A stretch of 64,000 nucleotides of DNA from Stictocephala bisonia (GCA_035578905.1 JAQJVL010000004.1:837082-901081), one strand, 5' to 3'; shown: positions 11,049 through 23,300, numbered from the stretch's first letter. Notes: generated from the sequence alone by a model not told the origin. Translations and numbers: made by a program.

Positions 11049-11698
11049 AAAATGAGCTTGGTGGTACTTTATCTAAAATGAGCTTGGTGGTACTTTATCT
11101 AAAATGAGCTTGGTGGTACTTTATCTAAAATGAGCTTGGTGGTACTTTATCTAAAATGAGCTTGGTGGTACTTTATCTAAAATGAGCTTGGTGGTACTTT
11201 ATCTAAAATGAGCTTGGTGGTACTTTATCTAAAATGAGCTTGGTGGTACTTTATCTAAAATGAGCTTGGTGGTACTTTATCTAAAATGAGCTTGGTGGTA
11301 CTTTATCTAAAATGAGCTTGGTGGTACTTTATCTAAAATGAGCTTGGTGGTACTTTATCTAAAATGAGCTTGGTGGTACTTTATCTAAAATGAGCTTGGT
11401 GGTACTTTATCTAAAATGAGCTTGGTGGTACTTTATCTAAAATGAGCTTGGTGGTACTTTATCTAAAATGAGCTTGGTGGTACTTTATCTAAAATGAGCT
11501 TGGTGGTACTTTATCTAAAATGAGCTTGGTGGTACTTTATCTAAAATGAGCTTGGTGGTACTTTATCTAAAATGAGCTTGGTGGTACTTTATCTAAAATG
11601 AGCTTGGTGGTACTTTATCTAAAATGAGCTTGGTGGTACTTTATCTAAAATGAGCTTGGTGGTACTTTATCTAAAATGAGCTTGGTGGTACTTTATCT
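11049..11698. repeat. 26-bp minisatellite, 25 identical copies
   Basis: The unit 'aaaatgagcttggtggtact' plus 'ttatct' (26 bp) is repeated 25 times over exactly 650 bp. I saw no substitution in any copy on reading the whole array. The array stops abruptly at both sides in AT-rich unique DNA. Perfect identity points to very recent expansion, or to homogenisation or assembly of a longer array. The 26-bp period is not a multiple of three. Confidence 0.97.
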
Positions 11699-13452
11699 AA
11701 AACGTTTAGTTTAGTAATACAATATTGTAGTAAAATGATTGACATTTTTATTTCATTAGATTTTAAGATGAGATAAATATTATTTCTAGAATGTTATTGA
11801 TTTAATCTGTAAAATTCTTTTAAAATATTTTGCACAAAATAGTTTTATTTTATGATTATTGCTTACTTTTGTTTCAAATAAAAGGCATAAGAAGAAAAAC
11901 ATACTAAAGCCCAAACTTATTGAAAACTTGGAGAAAGTGAGGGCAGCAAGACAAATGATATATGACTTTGGACATTTTCTTGCTTGATAGCAAATTACAT
12001 TTTGCTAAATATATCTTGTATTTCAATGATGTGTATTTTTTGTTTATAAACATCCGAGTTTTCTGAAGTGGGGTTCTAAGAATGATTGTAGTATATCATC
12101 TAATTACTAGATCATCATTCGATAAGCTGGATTTTTATTTTTACTGGATTGCTGTATTTCTAAGAAATAAAAACTATTTAATTTGTTTAAGAAAATTCCT
12201 AAAGAGGTTTGTAAAACCAAGCAAAAATAACCATAGTAAGAAGGATTATTTTATTTCCATAGTGTTAGTATATTAATAAATCCCTCAGACCACTTTAATT
12301 TCATTCAATTATTTTCATTGTTGGTGAACAATGTCATTGTAACAATTTATATATTGTATTATATATACTTTTATATACTACACACTTTTTAAAATTTAAG
12401 AGCAGTGTTTTATGTGATAGGGAAGGGAATTTGGGCATTTTTTATCATTGCATGAGGAAAGCTGTACAATGTCTTGACTTCTTACAAGCCAGTCTATCAA
12501 GGAGAAATAACAAAGATTTATACATAAATTGAACACTAGGCTGGCTTACTTCTAAAATCTTACGTAAAAATTAAGTAATGATAAAAAAACACAAGGAAAT
12601 CAATTAATAAGAAACAAAAATTAATTGATAATCAAGAATTTTATGCCATAAATCCTATCCTATTTCAGTTTATGGTCTATAAGCTCAGCAATAGAGTAGT
12701 AAAAACCTGATCAGAAATGATTCTTATAGTTTAATAAAAAAAACTAAATCTACTTTGTTCTATGGGTGGCTATGTCCTTTCCCTGTAGATGCTCCAACGC
12801 ATCTTGTTGAAATACAACTTCAACTTCAGACGGTACAACTTCAAACGCCGAGATTCTATGCTGTGTACTATACTGAAATGTGCTGTTTTGATTCCCTGAG
12901 ACTATTGTTCAGTTCAAACTAAACTAATCATAGAACTTTAAGGAAGTATTATGCCAGAATTGTATATATGAACATGAACTTAAAGCATTTTTACTTGAAA
13001 TTCCTGTTCAAATGTGTAAATCAGGGCTTGCATGTTTCATTGCAGATCTAGTACTGATCAGTTCAAAGATAAAGCACAATACTGTCTGTATTATATGCAG
13101 CTGAGACCTTTAGTAGAAGATCCCAAAAAAAGATACTCAATCCAAGACTTTCATTAATTTATTTATGCTAAATTAAAATACTGCAATTGGTAGTAGTTAT
13201 TGTCTAAAATAACCATAAGACCATATTAGAATAAATTGTGACCCATCCAAGGAACAGCCATGCTCGATGTTGCTTGATGCAGTTATCTTGCAATAATGAC
13301 ACAATCATCCGATTAAGTCCACAGACACGTATTTTATAATGGGAGAAACCAATTGTGAACAACAAATATTTTGGTTTATTATTCATTACATTTTTTAATT
13401 ATATGTTACAAATATATCTAATAAGGAATCTAACATGAACTTTTTGTTCTAG
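11699..13452. other. AT-rich stretch upstream of the zinc-finger exon, probable intron
   Basis: Apart from the small candidate exon at 11885-11987, no gene was recognised. The stretch ends with the splice acceptor of the zinc-finger exon at 13451-13452. An open frame at 12082-12276 has no recognisable feature. Confidence 0.4.
11885..11987 (+). other. Possible small coding exon, 33 codons then stop
   Basis: After a T-rich tract and an AG at 11883-11884, a frame reads His-Lys-Lys-Lys-Asn and continues through a Lys/Glu-rich helical-looking stretch containing 'KLIENLEKVRAARQM' to a TGA at 11985-11987. The composition looks more protein-like than the surrounding DNA. It could be an alternative terminal exon of a + strand transcript, or a gene relic. 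No family was recognised and no donor or partner exon is evident. Confidence 0.2.
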
Positions 13453-13502
13453 GAAATGGTGGTAAATGAATCATTCTAAAAGAAGATTTAAGGCCATATT
13501 TG

Positions 13503-16500
13503 ATGGCGTCAGCTCTTATCCAAATGACTGCATTCAGCCCTTGTTCGCAACTGGGCGACATGATCATGGTTGGGGCAGAAGGAAGCTTAGAGTCCTTTCC
13601 AGGATTGAGGGAAGAAGGATACAAAAGATCTCACTTTGACGGTGACGAAGAACAAGATCGAAGTCATGTAAAGAAGAGGAGAAAGCAATCAAAACCAATT
13701 AGAATAACGTCTGCTGATACTGTGACTGACATTAAAGGAGGTGTTTTAGAAAGTGGTAAGGGTGATTTAGACTTTTCTGAAACAGGTGAACATTTTTTAA
13801 CTGAAGGACTAGTGGAAGTTAGTGCAAGTTCTCTTCCAAACAAAGAAGTTTATGAAGATCTCCCTCAAATGAATCAAGATCAAAATGTAACAAATAATGA
13901 CAATCAGGATAAAAGTGAGAAAAGTGATAAGATTTATAATTCTTTGCTTCCTCTCAACTTATCAGGCATCAAACCTTCGTTCATGGAGTCACTAGTTGTT
14001 CCTAATGTTGGTGACAGTCATAATTCTACTAGTAAACTTGTTCCTATAGACAGTTTGTCTCAATTTCAGTCTACTGCACATGAAAGTTCGAAGACACCAA
14101 TCGCACAAGAAAGCTCTTTTTTATCTCAGTCCCCTTCCCTTCTCCTACCTTTATTCAAACAAACTCAAATTCAGGGACAAATTTCACAAATTACTTCTCA
14201 AATGAGAATTTTCAACCCAGAAGCTTTTTGTGATTTGTGTAATAAGGAGTTTTGTAATAAATATTTTCTAAAAACACATAAGGCAAATAAACATGGTATC
14301 TATACAGAGAGTCCGAGTGGGCAAAGTCTACTTGAGCAGATGCCTTCTTTACCTTTTACAAACTATTTCTCAACAAATAACGACTCTTTTGAAAATCCAT
14401 CTACATTTCAAGGGTCGAGTACTTCCAAGAGCTTATTTAATCAAACTACTTATACACCTAACCGTAATATTCCAAAAAAGATTCAAACTCCTCAACCACA
14501 ACCACCCCCACAACAGCAACAAAACAATTTATATTCATTAAAATCAAATTCTAGTGGAAATATGAGGGCACTGTGTAATATTTGTCAGCGAGAGTTTTGC
14601 AATAAGTACTTTGTTCGCAGACACAAGTTGAAGATCCATGGGATTATTGATCCAATCACCAAAGATAATTCAGTCAATGATCTACAAGAGAATAACAACA
14701 TGAACTCTCAAGACAAAGTCGACACATTAGTAAGTGAAGGAGAGTCATATGGAGGATATTTAAAACAGTTTATCCCTACAAATTTTAGTCTAGAAATTAG
14801 AGATTTGTCTTTAAATGCAGAAACAAACTTGGAGAAATCTAAAGAGAAACAGGATAAAGAAGTTGAAAGTGATACAAAAATTACTATATTACCTCATAAC
14901 ATTCCTACTTCCACAGAAAACAGTTCACTTTTCAAAACGGCATCATCACAGAATGAAGAAAATAATAAAGAAAATAACATTTCTTCTAACAGGTTAAAAA
15001 AATTTGGAGTGATAAACGCTGATGCATTTTGTGATATTTGTTGTAAAGAATACTGTAACAAATATTTTTTAAGAACTCACAAACTTAAAAGTCACGGCAT
15101 CTTGCCTGTCGAGGACAAAAAAGAAGACACACTCAATGGTAATACAAGTGGTATGCTGTGGTATCAAAATCAAACGACTCCTTTAAACCTTATTGTTAAT
15201 GATTCATCCACCAATAGGGATATTCCCGACAAATCAAATTTTGACTTAGAGGGAGAAGAGTGTATATGCACTATCTGTGGTCGATACTTCCAAGGTCAAG
15301 TTTTATTAAAAATGCATCAAGCTTATGCTCATCCAAATAAATATATCACTAATGAAATACTACCAACTTCCAAACAGAACATTTCAATTAATGAAACACT
15401 CAGAAATAAAGACGTAAGTGAAAATGATAAACTTCAGCAACCTCTAAGTAGTTATTCACCAGTTGGAAAATCAGAATGTTTGAAAGATCCAGATGAAAAT
15501 CAAAATAAATCTATTATAAATACAGCAAATCTACAAAAATTACAAAATTTAATATCACGGCTGAATAATTCTAATATAGGTGAAAGCTCAACATGTGATG
15601 TTTGTGAAAAAGATGTTGGTCATGTTTCCTTATTAGAAAACCATGTTCTTAAAGAGCATGCATTGTTATTAGAAGAAATGGGAAATATTACAGAAGAAGA
15701 CAACTCGAGCTCACAAAGCTCTTTGGTGCCATCTTCCTATTCATTTAAAAAAGAGTGCCCTCATTGCCAACACATTTTTTTCAAATTGTCTTTATTGGAA
15801 CAACATATAATTGATGTTCATGGTGACTTAGATACTCATATGGACTCTGAAGGATTGAAAGGATCTTCAGAATTTAAAGATTCTAATAATTCTTCTAAAA
15901 TGAATCTTGTGCCATTTCCAACTCAGTCACCAGAAGATCGACAAGGGTTACAAACCCCTGCAAGTAGTTTTTGTGAAATATGTAAAAAGGAACTTTGTAA
16001 CAAGTACTTCATGAAAACTCATATGCAGAGAATGCATGGCATTTCAATTGAGAATGGAGCACAGATTGGAGGAGTTGTTTGTGACATTTGTAACAAAGAA
16101 CTTTGCAGTAAATACTTTTTAAGGGTTCATAAACAAAATTCTCATGGCATTGTAGATGAGCTATTTTTACCCCAGATTGGCTTAGATTTTGTTCGTAATC
16201 AATCTCCAAGTATAGATCCAGCCTTAAAACCTACTGATCAAACTGATTTGAATCATCGTTACTTTACTCATTTTAATGAAGTTTGTACAATCTGCAATCG
16301 CAGGTTTAGAAGTGTCAAGTGGTTAAAAGCACACCTTCTGAATGACCATGGTGAAGAGGGTAAAGAGAGATGGAAGGACATGTTCCTTCTATCTGGTTCT
16401 GAATCAAAACCTCACCAGCTTGAAGAAAACTTAAAAGAAACAGGAAAACTTCTAGACTTTTCCACAGTTTTTTCAAATTCTTCAAACCAATTAAATAATA

Positions 16501-17369
16501 CATCAAATGAAAATATTCCAAATGGAAATGATTCTTCTGACAGGAATAGCACAGCTGATAAATCTGTTTTGAATAATACTATGTTTTCTATGTTAATGAA
16601 TGGTAAAGACTCTGAAACAAAACACTATCAATGTTCTTATTGTTCCTTCACTACCTCCATCCTCGCATTTTTATTCATTCATGAGCGATCACATATGAAT
16701 ACTAGAAGTTTCCAGATTGAAGCAGATCAACCTTATCAATGTCCTATTTGTTGCCAAAATTTGGAGTCTAAAGAACAGTTTGAAAATCATAAAAAACTTC
16801 ATAAAATATCTTGGCAACAAATGTACACCTCAGATGGTTCAAACCAAGATCTTCCAAAGAGTTCAGGAAAACTCCCTGAGACGAGAAATGATGTTATCGT
16901 TGTAAAAGAGAAAAGCACTCATCTAGATCAAGACGTCTCAGATGTTTTACAATCTCATCATGAGTCTAAGCCCTCACTTCAATCTGAACAAACCAATGAA
17001 TCATCAATTCAGTGTTCAAGGTGTGGTTTCGGTACCAGTAATATGCAAGTATATTTGAACCATGTAAATAAGGAGCATCCGTATCTTCAGATGGACCAGG
17101 AACTCCCGTCTCACCTCCAACAGATGGAGAAGTTACTCTCCGCTTTGGCTTGTAATATAGGCATTCCAGCAGTCTTTGCAGCCCCTCGAGTGCAGGACCA
17201 AGTCACAATGCAACCGTTTGTTTTAGAAGATTCAGAGTATATTAGTAATACGAACAATTCCATCGATCCTAATCCAGGTAAAACGTTCCTATCTTCTCTT
17301 GTATTTCTGCCTGTTAAAGAAAAATTGAAAAAGTCTGTGACAGCATCATTCAAACTCACACCTACGTGA
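13503..17369 (+). CDS. Twelve-finger C2H2 zinc-finger protein, 1288 aa
   Basis: Probable nuclear DNA- or RNA-binding regulator; its target and gene name are not known to me. Twelve C2H2 fingers have first Cys near residues 243, 358, 510, 589, 698, 752, 824, 860, 928, 1044, 1080 and 1171. They are separated by long Ser/Asn/Gln-rich linkers and are not arranged as a tandem block. Fingers 1, 2, 3, 7 and 8 share C-x2-C-x4-C-[NS]-K-Y-F-x3-H-x4-H-G-I, with an extra Cys in the loop. A basic cluster (KKRRKQ, about residues 57-62) may be a nuclear signal, and a Pro/Gln run lies near 328-340. The start is ATG 13503: an in-frame TGA sits at 13467-13469, just inside the exon (acceptor AG 13451-13452), so translation begins here. 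The frame also includes a TTG at 13500, which is not a plausible start. The frame ends at TGA 17367-17369, but a good donor (CAG then GTAAAA at 17278) could splice out the last 30 codons. An AATAAA is at 17464-17469. The whole 3.9 kb is free of frameshifts. Confidence 0.93.
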   Translation: MASALIQMTAFSPCSQLGDMIMVGAEGSLESFPGLREEGYKRSHFDGDEEQDRSHVKKRRKQSKPIRITSADTVTDIKGGVLESGKGDLDFSETGEHFLTEGLVEVSASSLPNKEVYEDLPQMNQDQNVTNNDNQDKSEKSDKIYNSLLPLNLSGIKPSFMESLVVPNVGDSHNSTSKLVPIDSLSQFQSTAHESSKTPIAQESSFLSQSPSLLLPLFKQTQIQGQISQITSQMRIFNPEAFCDLCNKEFCNKYFLKTHKANKHGIYTESPSGQSLLEQMPSLPFTNYFSTNNDSFENPSTFQGSSTSKSLFNQTTYTPNRNIPKKIQTPQPQPPPQQQQNNLYSLKSNSSGNMRALCNICQREFCNKYFVRRHKLKIHGIIDPITKDNSVNDLQENNNMNSQDKVDTLVSEGESYGGYLKQFIPTNFSLEIRDLSLNAETNLEKSKEKQDKEVESDTKITILPHNIPTSTENSSLFKTASSQNEENNKENNISSNRLKKFGVINADAFCDICCKEYCNKYFLRTHKLKSHGILPVEDKKEDTLNGNTSGMLWYQNQTTPLNLIVNDSSTNRDIPDKSNFDLEGEECICTICGRYFQGQVLLKMHQAYAHPNKYITNEILPTSKQNISINETLRNKDVSENDKLQQPLSSYSPVGKSECLKDPDENQNKSIINTANLQKLQNLISRLNNSNIGESSTCDVCEKDVGHVSLLENHVLKEHALLLEEMGNITEEDNSSSQSSLVPSSYSFKKECPHCQHIFFKLSLLEQHIIDVHGDLDTHMDSEGLKGSSEFKDSNNSSKMNLVPFPTQSPEDRQGLQTPASSFCEICKKELCNKYFMKTHMQRMHGISIENGAQIGGVVCDICNKELCSKYFLRVHKQNSHGIVDELFLPQIGLDFVRNQSPSIDPALKPTDQTDLNHRYFTHFNEVCTICNRRFRSVKWLKAHLLNDHGEEGKERWKDMFLLSGSESKPHQLEENLKETGKLLDFSTVFSNSSNQLNNTSNENIPNGNDSSDRNSTADKSVLNNTMFSMLMNGKDSETKHYQCSYCSFTTSILAFLFIHERSHMNTRSFQIEADQPYQCPICCQNLESKEQFENHKKLHKISWQQMYTSDGSNQDLPKSSGKLPETRNDVIVVKEKSTHLDQDVSDVLQSHHESKPSLQSEQTNESSIQCSRCGFGTSNMQVYLNHVNKEHPYLQMDQELPSHLQQMEKLLSALACNIGIPAVFAAPRVQDQVTMQPFVLEDSEYISNTNNSIDPNPGKTFLSSLVFLPVKEKLKKSVTASFKLTPT

Positions 17370-18440
17370 ATGTAAGTTATACTAAAAGGAACTAGGAAAT
17401 AGATTAGTCTATTTTTGGTTAATTTTTCTTAGAGTGAATTTGAGCAAGTGTTTTCAGGATGTGAATAAATCATTGGAAGACAGATAAGAGTAAAGACAAT
17501 AGCAATAATACTCTCTCTCGTTTTGATCAAAGAGAAAATATGTATTGTGAAGTAGGCTATATGTAAGAAGAAGCTACATCTGTGATGAAACGGGGAGGCT
17601 ATGGGTTTTTGGAGGATGATTGACAGTAAAGAATGGTTGAGAGTGTGGCTGTGTATAGCTTTGAGCAAGGTAACATTGGCAAAGAAGGTGCTTGACAATA
17701 CATTCTTTATAAATCGTATACAGAACTTAGGTGTTCAAACTTCCACTACTTATTAGTACCTCAAAAACTCAAATATTAATATATTTTGCCTCTGCTAAAG
17801 GTCAGTTTACACATCAATGGTTTTTTGCCAATGTTCTCTTGTCTCCCAAATTTTGAATGATGCCTTGTAATGTCATGTGTAAGTAAATTAATCGGCACAA
17901 TAGTTAGATGTATACAAGACTGAGTCATTATTTTGTGATTCTTTGAGTGCCGAGGTGAAATTCTTCGTTACATTTAGAATCATCAGTGATATTTACAAAA
18001 GTTCCTATTGAGCCTTGATACTCTGAGAGCCATTTGTGTTGTGCCACACAGTCCGTAGTGCTCAATGTCATGTCGTTGCTGAATGGAGAACACTTCCTAA
18101 CCGTTACGTTACTGTCCTTAGCATCTCAGGGTTTGCATACAGTACAATAGCTCACCAATTAGAGACAATATGATAACAGTTTGTATGAAAAGTTATCAGT
18201 TTAGATCTGGTCCTTTAAATCACTCTTTAAAATCCTTACTTGCCATCAATGACTAATTCATTATTATAAATTAAAATCTATATACAATACTTACCACTTA
18301 TAATACATTCTTTAGTTAATTGTAATTTTATTTGTATTGTTTATATTGTGTATTGTCAAAAGAATATATAACAAGTCTTGGATGTAATAAAAGTACAATC
18401 CAAACAAACCTATATTGAAATGAGCACCTGTATCAAAACT
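17370..18440 (+). other. Probable 3' UTR / downstream flank of the zinc-finger gene
   Basis: No second gene was recognised. Polyadenylation-type AATAAA words occur at 17464-17469 and 18386-18391. A consensus donor-like GTAAGT follows the stop codon at 17372, so an intron in the 3' UTR is possible. Confidence 0.35.
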
Positions 18441-20335
18441 TTACTTGTTCCTCACATGTTATTGTTAGTGTCCTGGTTGATGTGTTGAGTTTTGTTCGCC
18501 AGAACACTATATTTTGTTGTTGCCTTTGTTATGTTAAGAGGCATGTTTGAGTCTTAATGGTAGATATTTTAGAGAGTATTATACTATATTATATATTCAT
18601 TAGTTGTATGCTTACAGTTATAATTTTGTTTAGTTAGTCTAATTTCTCTTAGTTTCATGAACCATTTCTATAATCAAGCGTAGGTAGGTTATATTATATT
18701 CAGGATAGCCCATACACTAAAATATTTGCTTTATGATAGTCATAAATAACTAACATAGGTTTGCTTGGTATTGTATTTTAAAGATGTTTTGTATCTCTAT
18801 TAAATGGAAAAGTTATTATTATTTCTTGCAAAAGTGAATAATATCATAGTTAATATTACGAATTACTTTATATATAAGTTTAGGTGTATATACTACAGCA
18901 GTAAGATTTATTGTTATTTTGAATTGCGCAAATCAAAATCCTATGTTGACAAAATAAAGTTGGAGTATTTATTTGGAGTTATCGCAGTTGGCGAAAGGAG
19001 TACGGGTTGGGTGGGTAGCCAGGCGGCACCAAGTGCAGTTACCTGCTCTCGTTCCTGCTTTAGTTGCTTCGTTACATTGAAAATCAAAACTATTTTAAGA
19101 AGCTATTATTTAAAAGATGATGTATGGTACTCTAGGTAAAATAGGTTAGTCTGTGTATTGAAAAAAATTATTTTAATACCAATTAGTCGTAAGAACTTAA
19201 ATCGTATTTCATGTTAATTTAACCTAACTTTTGTTACAGCCGACAAGGCTTTTTCTAGTTGGATGTGTAATTGTTCTCTATTGTGCTATTTTCTACATGT
19301 ACTATATGGGATCAAGCCGTATTTGTCTTCATGATGACTTTGGGCGCAAAACAATTGCTAGCACACTAAACCCAGTAAACAGTTAGTTGTAATTAGATTT
19401 TGTTGTTATGTATCGTACCTGTGACGTCTTTAAAGTTCCTTAAATATTGTATAAAAATAGGGTTTAGAGTATTTTTATATTTTGTTACTTTTTACTTGAC
19501 GACTTCTAAAATATGAATTAAATTCAGCTGTTGAAAATCTACAACAATTTCCTCATAGTATACTTTACACCCATGCCTTACACACTCCCTATACTGTAGA
19601 CTCTCTGTAGGTGTGTTTTAGGCTAATGTTTATATCGGCTTGCAGTGTCAACCAGTATCATTTAGTGTTTCTCTCTAGTTTCATGTATTTGTAATAAGCT
19701 TCAAATCCATAATATTAAGGACAATGCAGGTCATAAATATTTATAAACAAGGTTGCCACATATTGATTGATCTGACACATTGAGCAAATAATTTCAAAAT
19801 TTATTTTTAGTTATCAGAAAACTATACAACGTTTCAGGTTACTTCGTTAGCAACAGGTGGTTAATCAGACCTTGACTTTGTGTATACAATCTGATAAAAT
19901 AAACTTATATAAGAATTGCTTTAAAGAAGATGATTGTCAAGTTACATGGGGGACATATAGAGCACATGTATACACCAACCTCCCTACTAAAACAGTTAAT
20001 GTAAATATCTCTAAATGTCGGATTATCTCTAAATTTACTATAGATTAAACTTTGTAGCAGTTTAGAATAGCTTTATGAGTTCAAACTTTTTATGTAACTA
20101 CAATTAAATTTTTTTTGCTATTGACTGAATAAATTTTAATTAATAACAAGTGTCGCTTCACTATCTATGTCATCCGATTTGATACATTAGAAACATTTTT
20201 ATTTGTATTTAGAGTTGAAAAATATTTTGTAAAACTATGTAGCAATAAAAAATAAGAGAACAAAATTGTTTACGTAATTGGGCTGAGATTTGGTGGTGAC
20301 ATGGAATGAGAATGTGTTTTAATCAGGCAATAAAT
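18441..20335. other. AT-rich intergenic stretch
   Basis: No supported gene. A GC-richer patch at about 18980-19070 lies within an open frame (18804-19139) with no recognisable domain. An acceptor-like 'ttttgttacag' occurs near 19238 without a supported exon. Confidence 0.35.
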
Positions 20336-20355
20336 AACCTAACCTAACCTAACCT
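20336..20355. repeat. Short interstitial CCTAA (TTAGG) repeat
   Basis: About 3.6 copies of CCTAA, the complement of the canonical arthropod telomere motif TTAGG. Longer arrays of the same motif occur at 45836-45897 and 48933-48957. Confidence 0.7.
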
Positions 20356-23300
20356 CCTACAATACTTTTTAATACTTTTATTAATCTGAAATAATACACA
20401 TAGTTTGACTGTACATTAGTTTATTTTACATTCTTTCACTGTTAAAGTTTCACAATAAACCCAACTCCTACTACAGTTCAATACACTATTTTTTACACTC
20501 TTCATTCTTTCTTCATCTGCCCCTTCTGTTATTAAATGAACTTTATTTATGACTTGATCTTTAGATTTAGATTATGATTATTTTTCTATATTGTTTATGG
20601 ATTTAAATACATTATGGTGATTTTTCCTTGTGTCAAGGAATAAAAAATATGGCAAAGTTCTCACTAATTTTCAACCAACAGTTTATAAGCTTTTCAACAT
20701 TACAAACAATTGTTAGTAAATTAACAATAAACAATAAATAAACCTACCCATTCAGTTGTTAATCCTCCTTGTGCCAAAACACATGATCGGCCCCATTATG
20801 AGTGCCAAATGCACATTTTATTTATGCATTATCAGTAAAGATTTACAAATAATCATGTTAAAATTGGTACCAGTAGAAAGTACCAGCTGTAGTACTTAAG
20901 TATGCAGAGTATTATATTTAGTGGTATTTTCTTTTCCCAGCTGTTGAAAAAAAGTGTGCAGCTCACACATATGTGGCAGCAATCACTCGAGTGTCAGGTG
21001 CTGTTGTGGTCCCATTGATTTTTTTTATTTTTTACTTTGTATAATTCATTATAATTTAATATATTTTTTAAAAGTACATTAAAATTAAAACAAAATAACT
21101 ACAAAACTATATTTTAAACTTTTTAGTTTGTTATAATTAGTAATTCTACATGTAGTGGTCAGTAAAATAAAAAAAAATGAAAAAATAAAAACCGTGTAAG
21201 CCTTGTTCTTTACCAAGTTTGAATAATTGACTAAATTTATAATTTTTCATGATTCTTGTTTGATTTTGAATATATTTACATAAAATATTTGGTATTTATA
21301 AGTACAAATTTGTTTTATATACCGGTCTCTGAAATTGTATACGAGTAAAATCACTTTGACCTTTTCAGAAAAACATACGGCACTCGGAGGGTTAAATGAC
21401 CGTTTGACACCTTGACATCGTCCTGTAAAAAGGCAGGAAAGTTGCCCACAGCAGACTTTAATTAAGTCTGCTGACCCAAATTCTGTTCCCTGCTTTATTG
21501 TAAAGCCCTGTATATTTAAAAATTTAGTGTACTCTAGATCTAGGTTTCTAGACAGGGACCTAATTTTGTTCATTTTTTAACATGAAATTAATGTAAGTTT
21601 ACATTAAAAACATGTTTCATCATGCATATCTGGTACCTACCTTTAGACAGATCTAGGTTTAAGTGGACGGTTAATTGGTTATTAGAATTAAACATTTTAA
21701 ATAATATTAATCTAAATCGCTGAAACAAATATATACAAGACAACTTCCTTTCCCTCCCATTTTGTTGTAGGCCAACTGTGCATAGACATTTATCAGCTGT
21801 GTCAAACTTTAATCCGATGCTTAGTTGCTAATAAATTCTCTTGCAATTTGTGTAGATAGCAAGTAGGTGGTGATTAATATCTAAATAAATAAATTGGAAA
21901 AAGAACATTTATTTTTCTGGAATTGGAATAGATCTCAAACTGTTAAATTAAATTTTCTTTACCAGTTTGGAGTTAAATTATACATTAAATGTTCTTTATT
22001 TCATAGTAAACTAAAACAAATTAAAGAAAATAAGAAGAGGTTAAAATTGTGAAACCATGAATTTTGTTTGAAAATAAAATAAATTGGGCCTTGACATGTT
22101 ACTAACTTGCCCTAGCCAATAAGAAATATTGTACATGTCACTTCTGATCATTTCAAACATAAAGACATTCTCTCATATTTATAACCCCATTCTGTTGTTT
22201 TACTGAAGTTCATTTCTCCTCTGTGGAATTTTAATATTGGATCGTAATAAATTAATTCTTATAACTATTTCATAAGATCATATTATGATCTGTCAGTGTG
22301 GCAACCTCGTTGATTTTATCATTTCATTAAGTCCATGCTGACTCTATCCTGCATCACGTATTTCTGTATACCAAAAGTAAGCTATGCCAGGACACATACA
22401 CATTTTCAACCCCGGTGGTGCTTGCTTATTATAACTATATCTGCATATGCAAAGTATTTTCTTTTTTTCATTTACTTTGATCAAAGTTCCTGTAGTTTGT
22501 TCCTATGACAAAAAATATTTATTATTAGTTAGTTGATATTGAAAGATTAATGACTCGATATAAGTTTGTATTAATTTTATTCCATATTCTTATTGTGTGA
22601 TCTCATTTTATTTATGATACAATTTTATTATATGAAGTTATATAAGTTATAAGTTACAAATTATTATAAAAGAAATATTTTGTACGTTCAGACACAGGCT
22701 TCAGTTAGTCAGTTTTAAGGTATCAATCGTTTTTATTTAATAATTTTAGTTTGTTAAGTTTGTCATAACTCAAATGTGTCATCTGAACATGATTCTGTTC
22801 TAACGACTCCAAATAGTTGGAAAGCACTAAAAATATAAAACACTGCTTATGCAAAGTGTCTAATGAAAAATATCATTTTTATAGAAGGCAGGAATTTTAT
22901 ATTTGATGGACTGGTGTTCATAAAATATTTTTAATATTAGTAAGTATATAATATATTTAAAAATTTGATGTATACGATTTCCAGCATTGCTGCATTTTTA
23001 AAAGAATGTACAGTTTTTCCAATTAATATAACTACGCCTTGATAGTTAAATGTTTATTAAATAATTATCTAACTTAACAATTCAAAATTATTTTTGATGT
23101 AGTAATTTTGTATTTGATTTCTTTTAGAACTTTCAAGTCATTTAACATATTAGTTGATCATTTTATTGAATTAAATATTTACTTATTTGTATTATTAAGA
23201 TGTGTACTGAGTAATTTGTCAATTTAGGCCACTATTTAAGGTGTTACATCCAATTATAATGAGCAGAAAAAAAGTCTGGAACATACAGCAAAACTTGAAG

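Noticed and set aside
2262..11698. CRISPR arrays
   Set aside because: The repeats are head-to-tail tandem units without unique spacers, in an animal-type genome.
13500..13502. TTG as the start of the zinc-finger protein
   Set aside because: It is simply the codon before ATG 13503. Nuclear genes rarely start at TTG, and the ATG has an upstream in-frame stop within the same exon.
17940..17970. Fragment of 18S rRNA ('gaggtgaaattctt')
   Set aside because: Only about 14 bases agree with the conserved rRNA word and the flanks do not; treated as chance.
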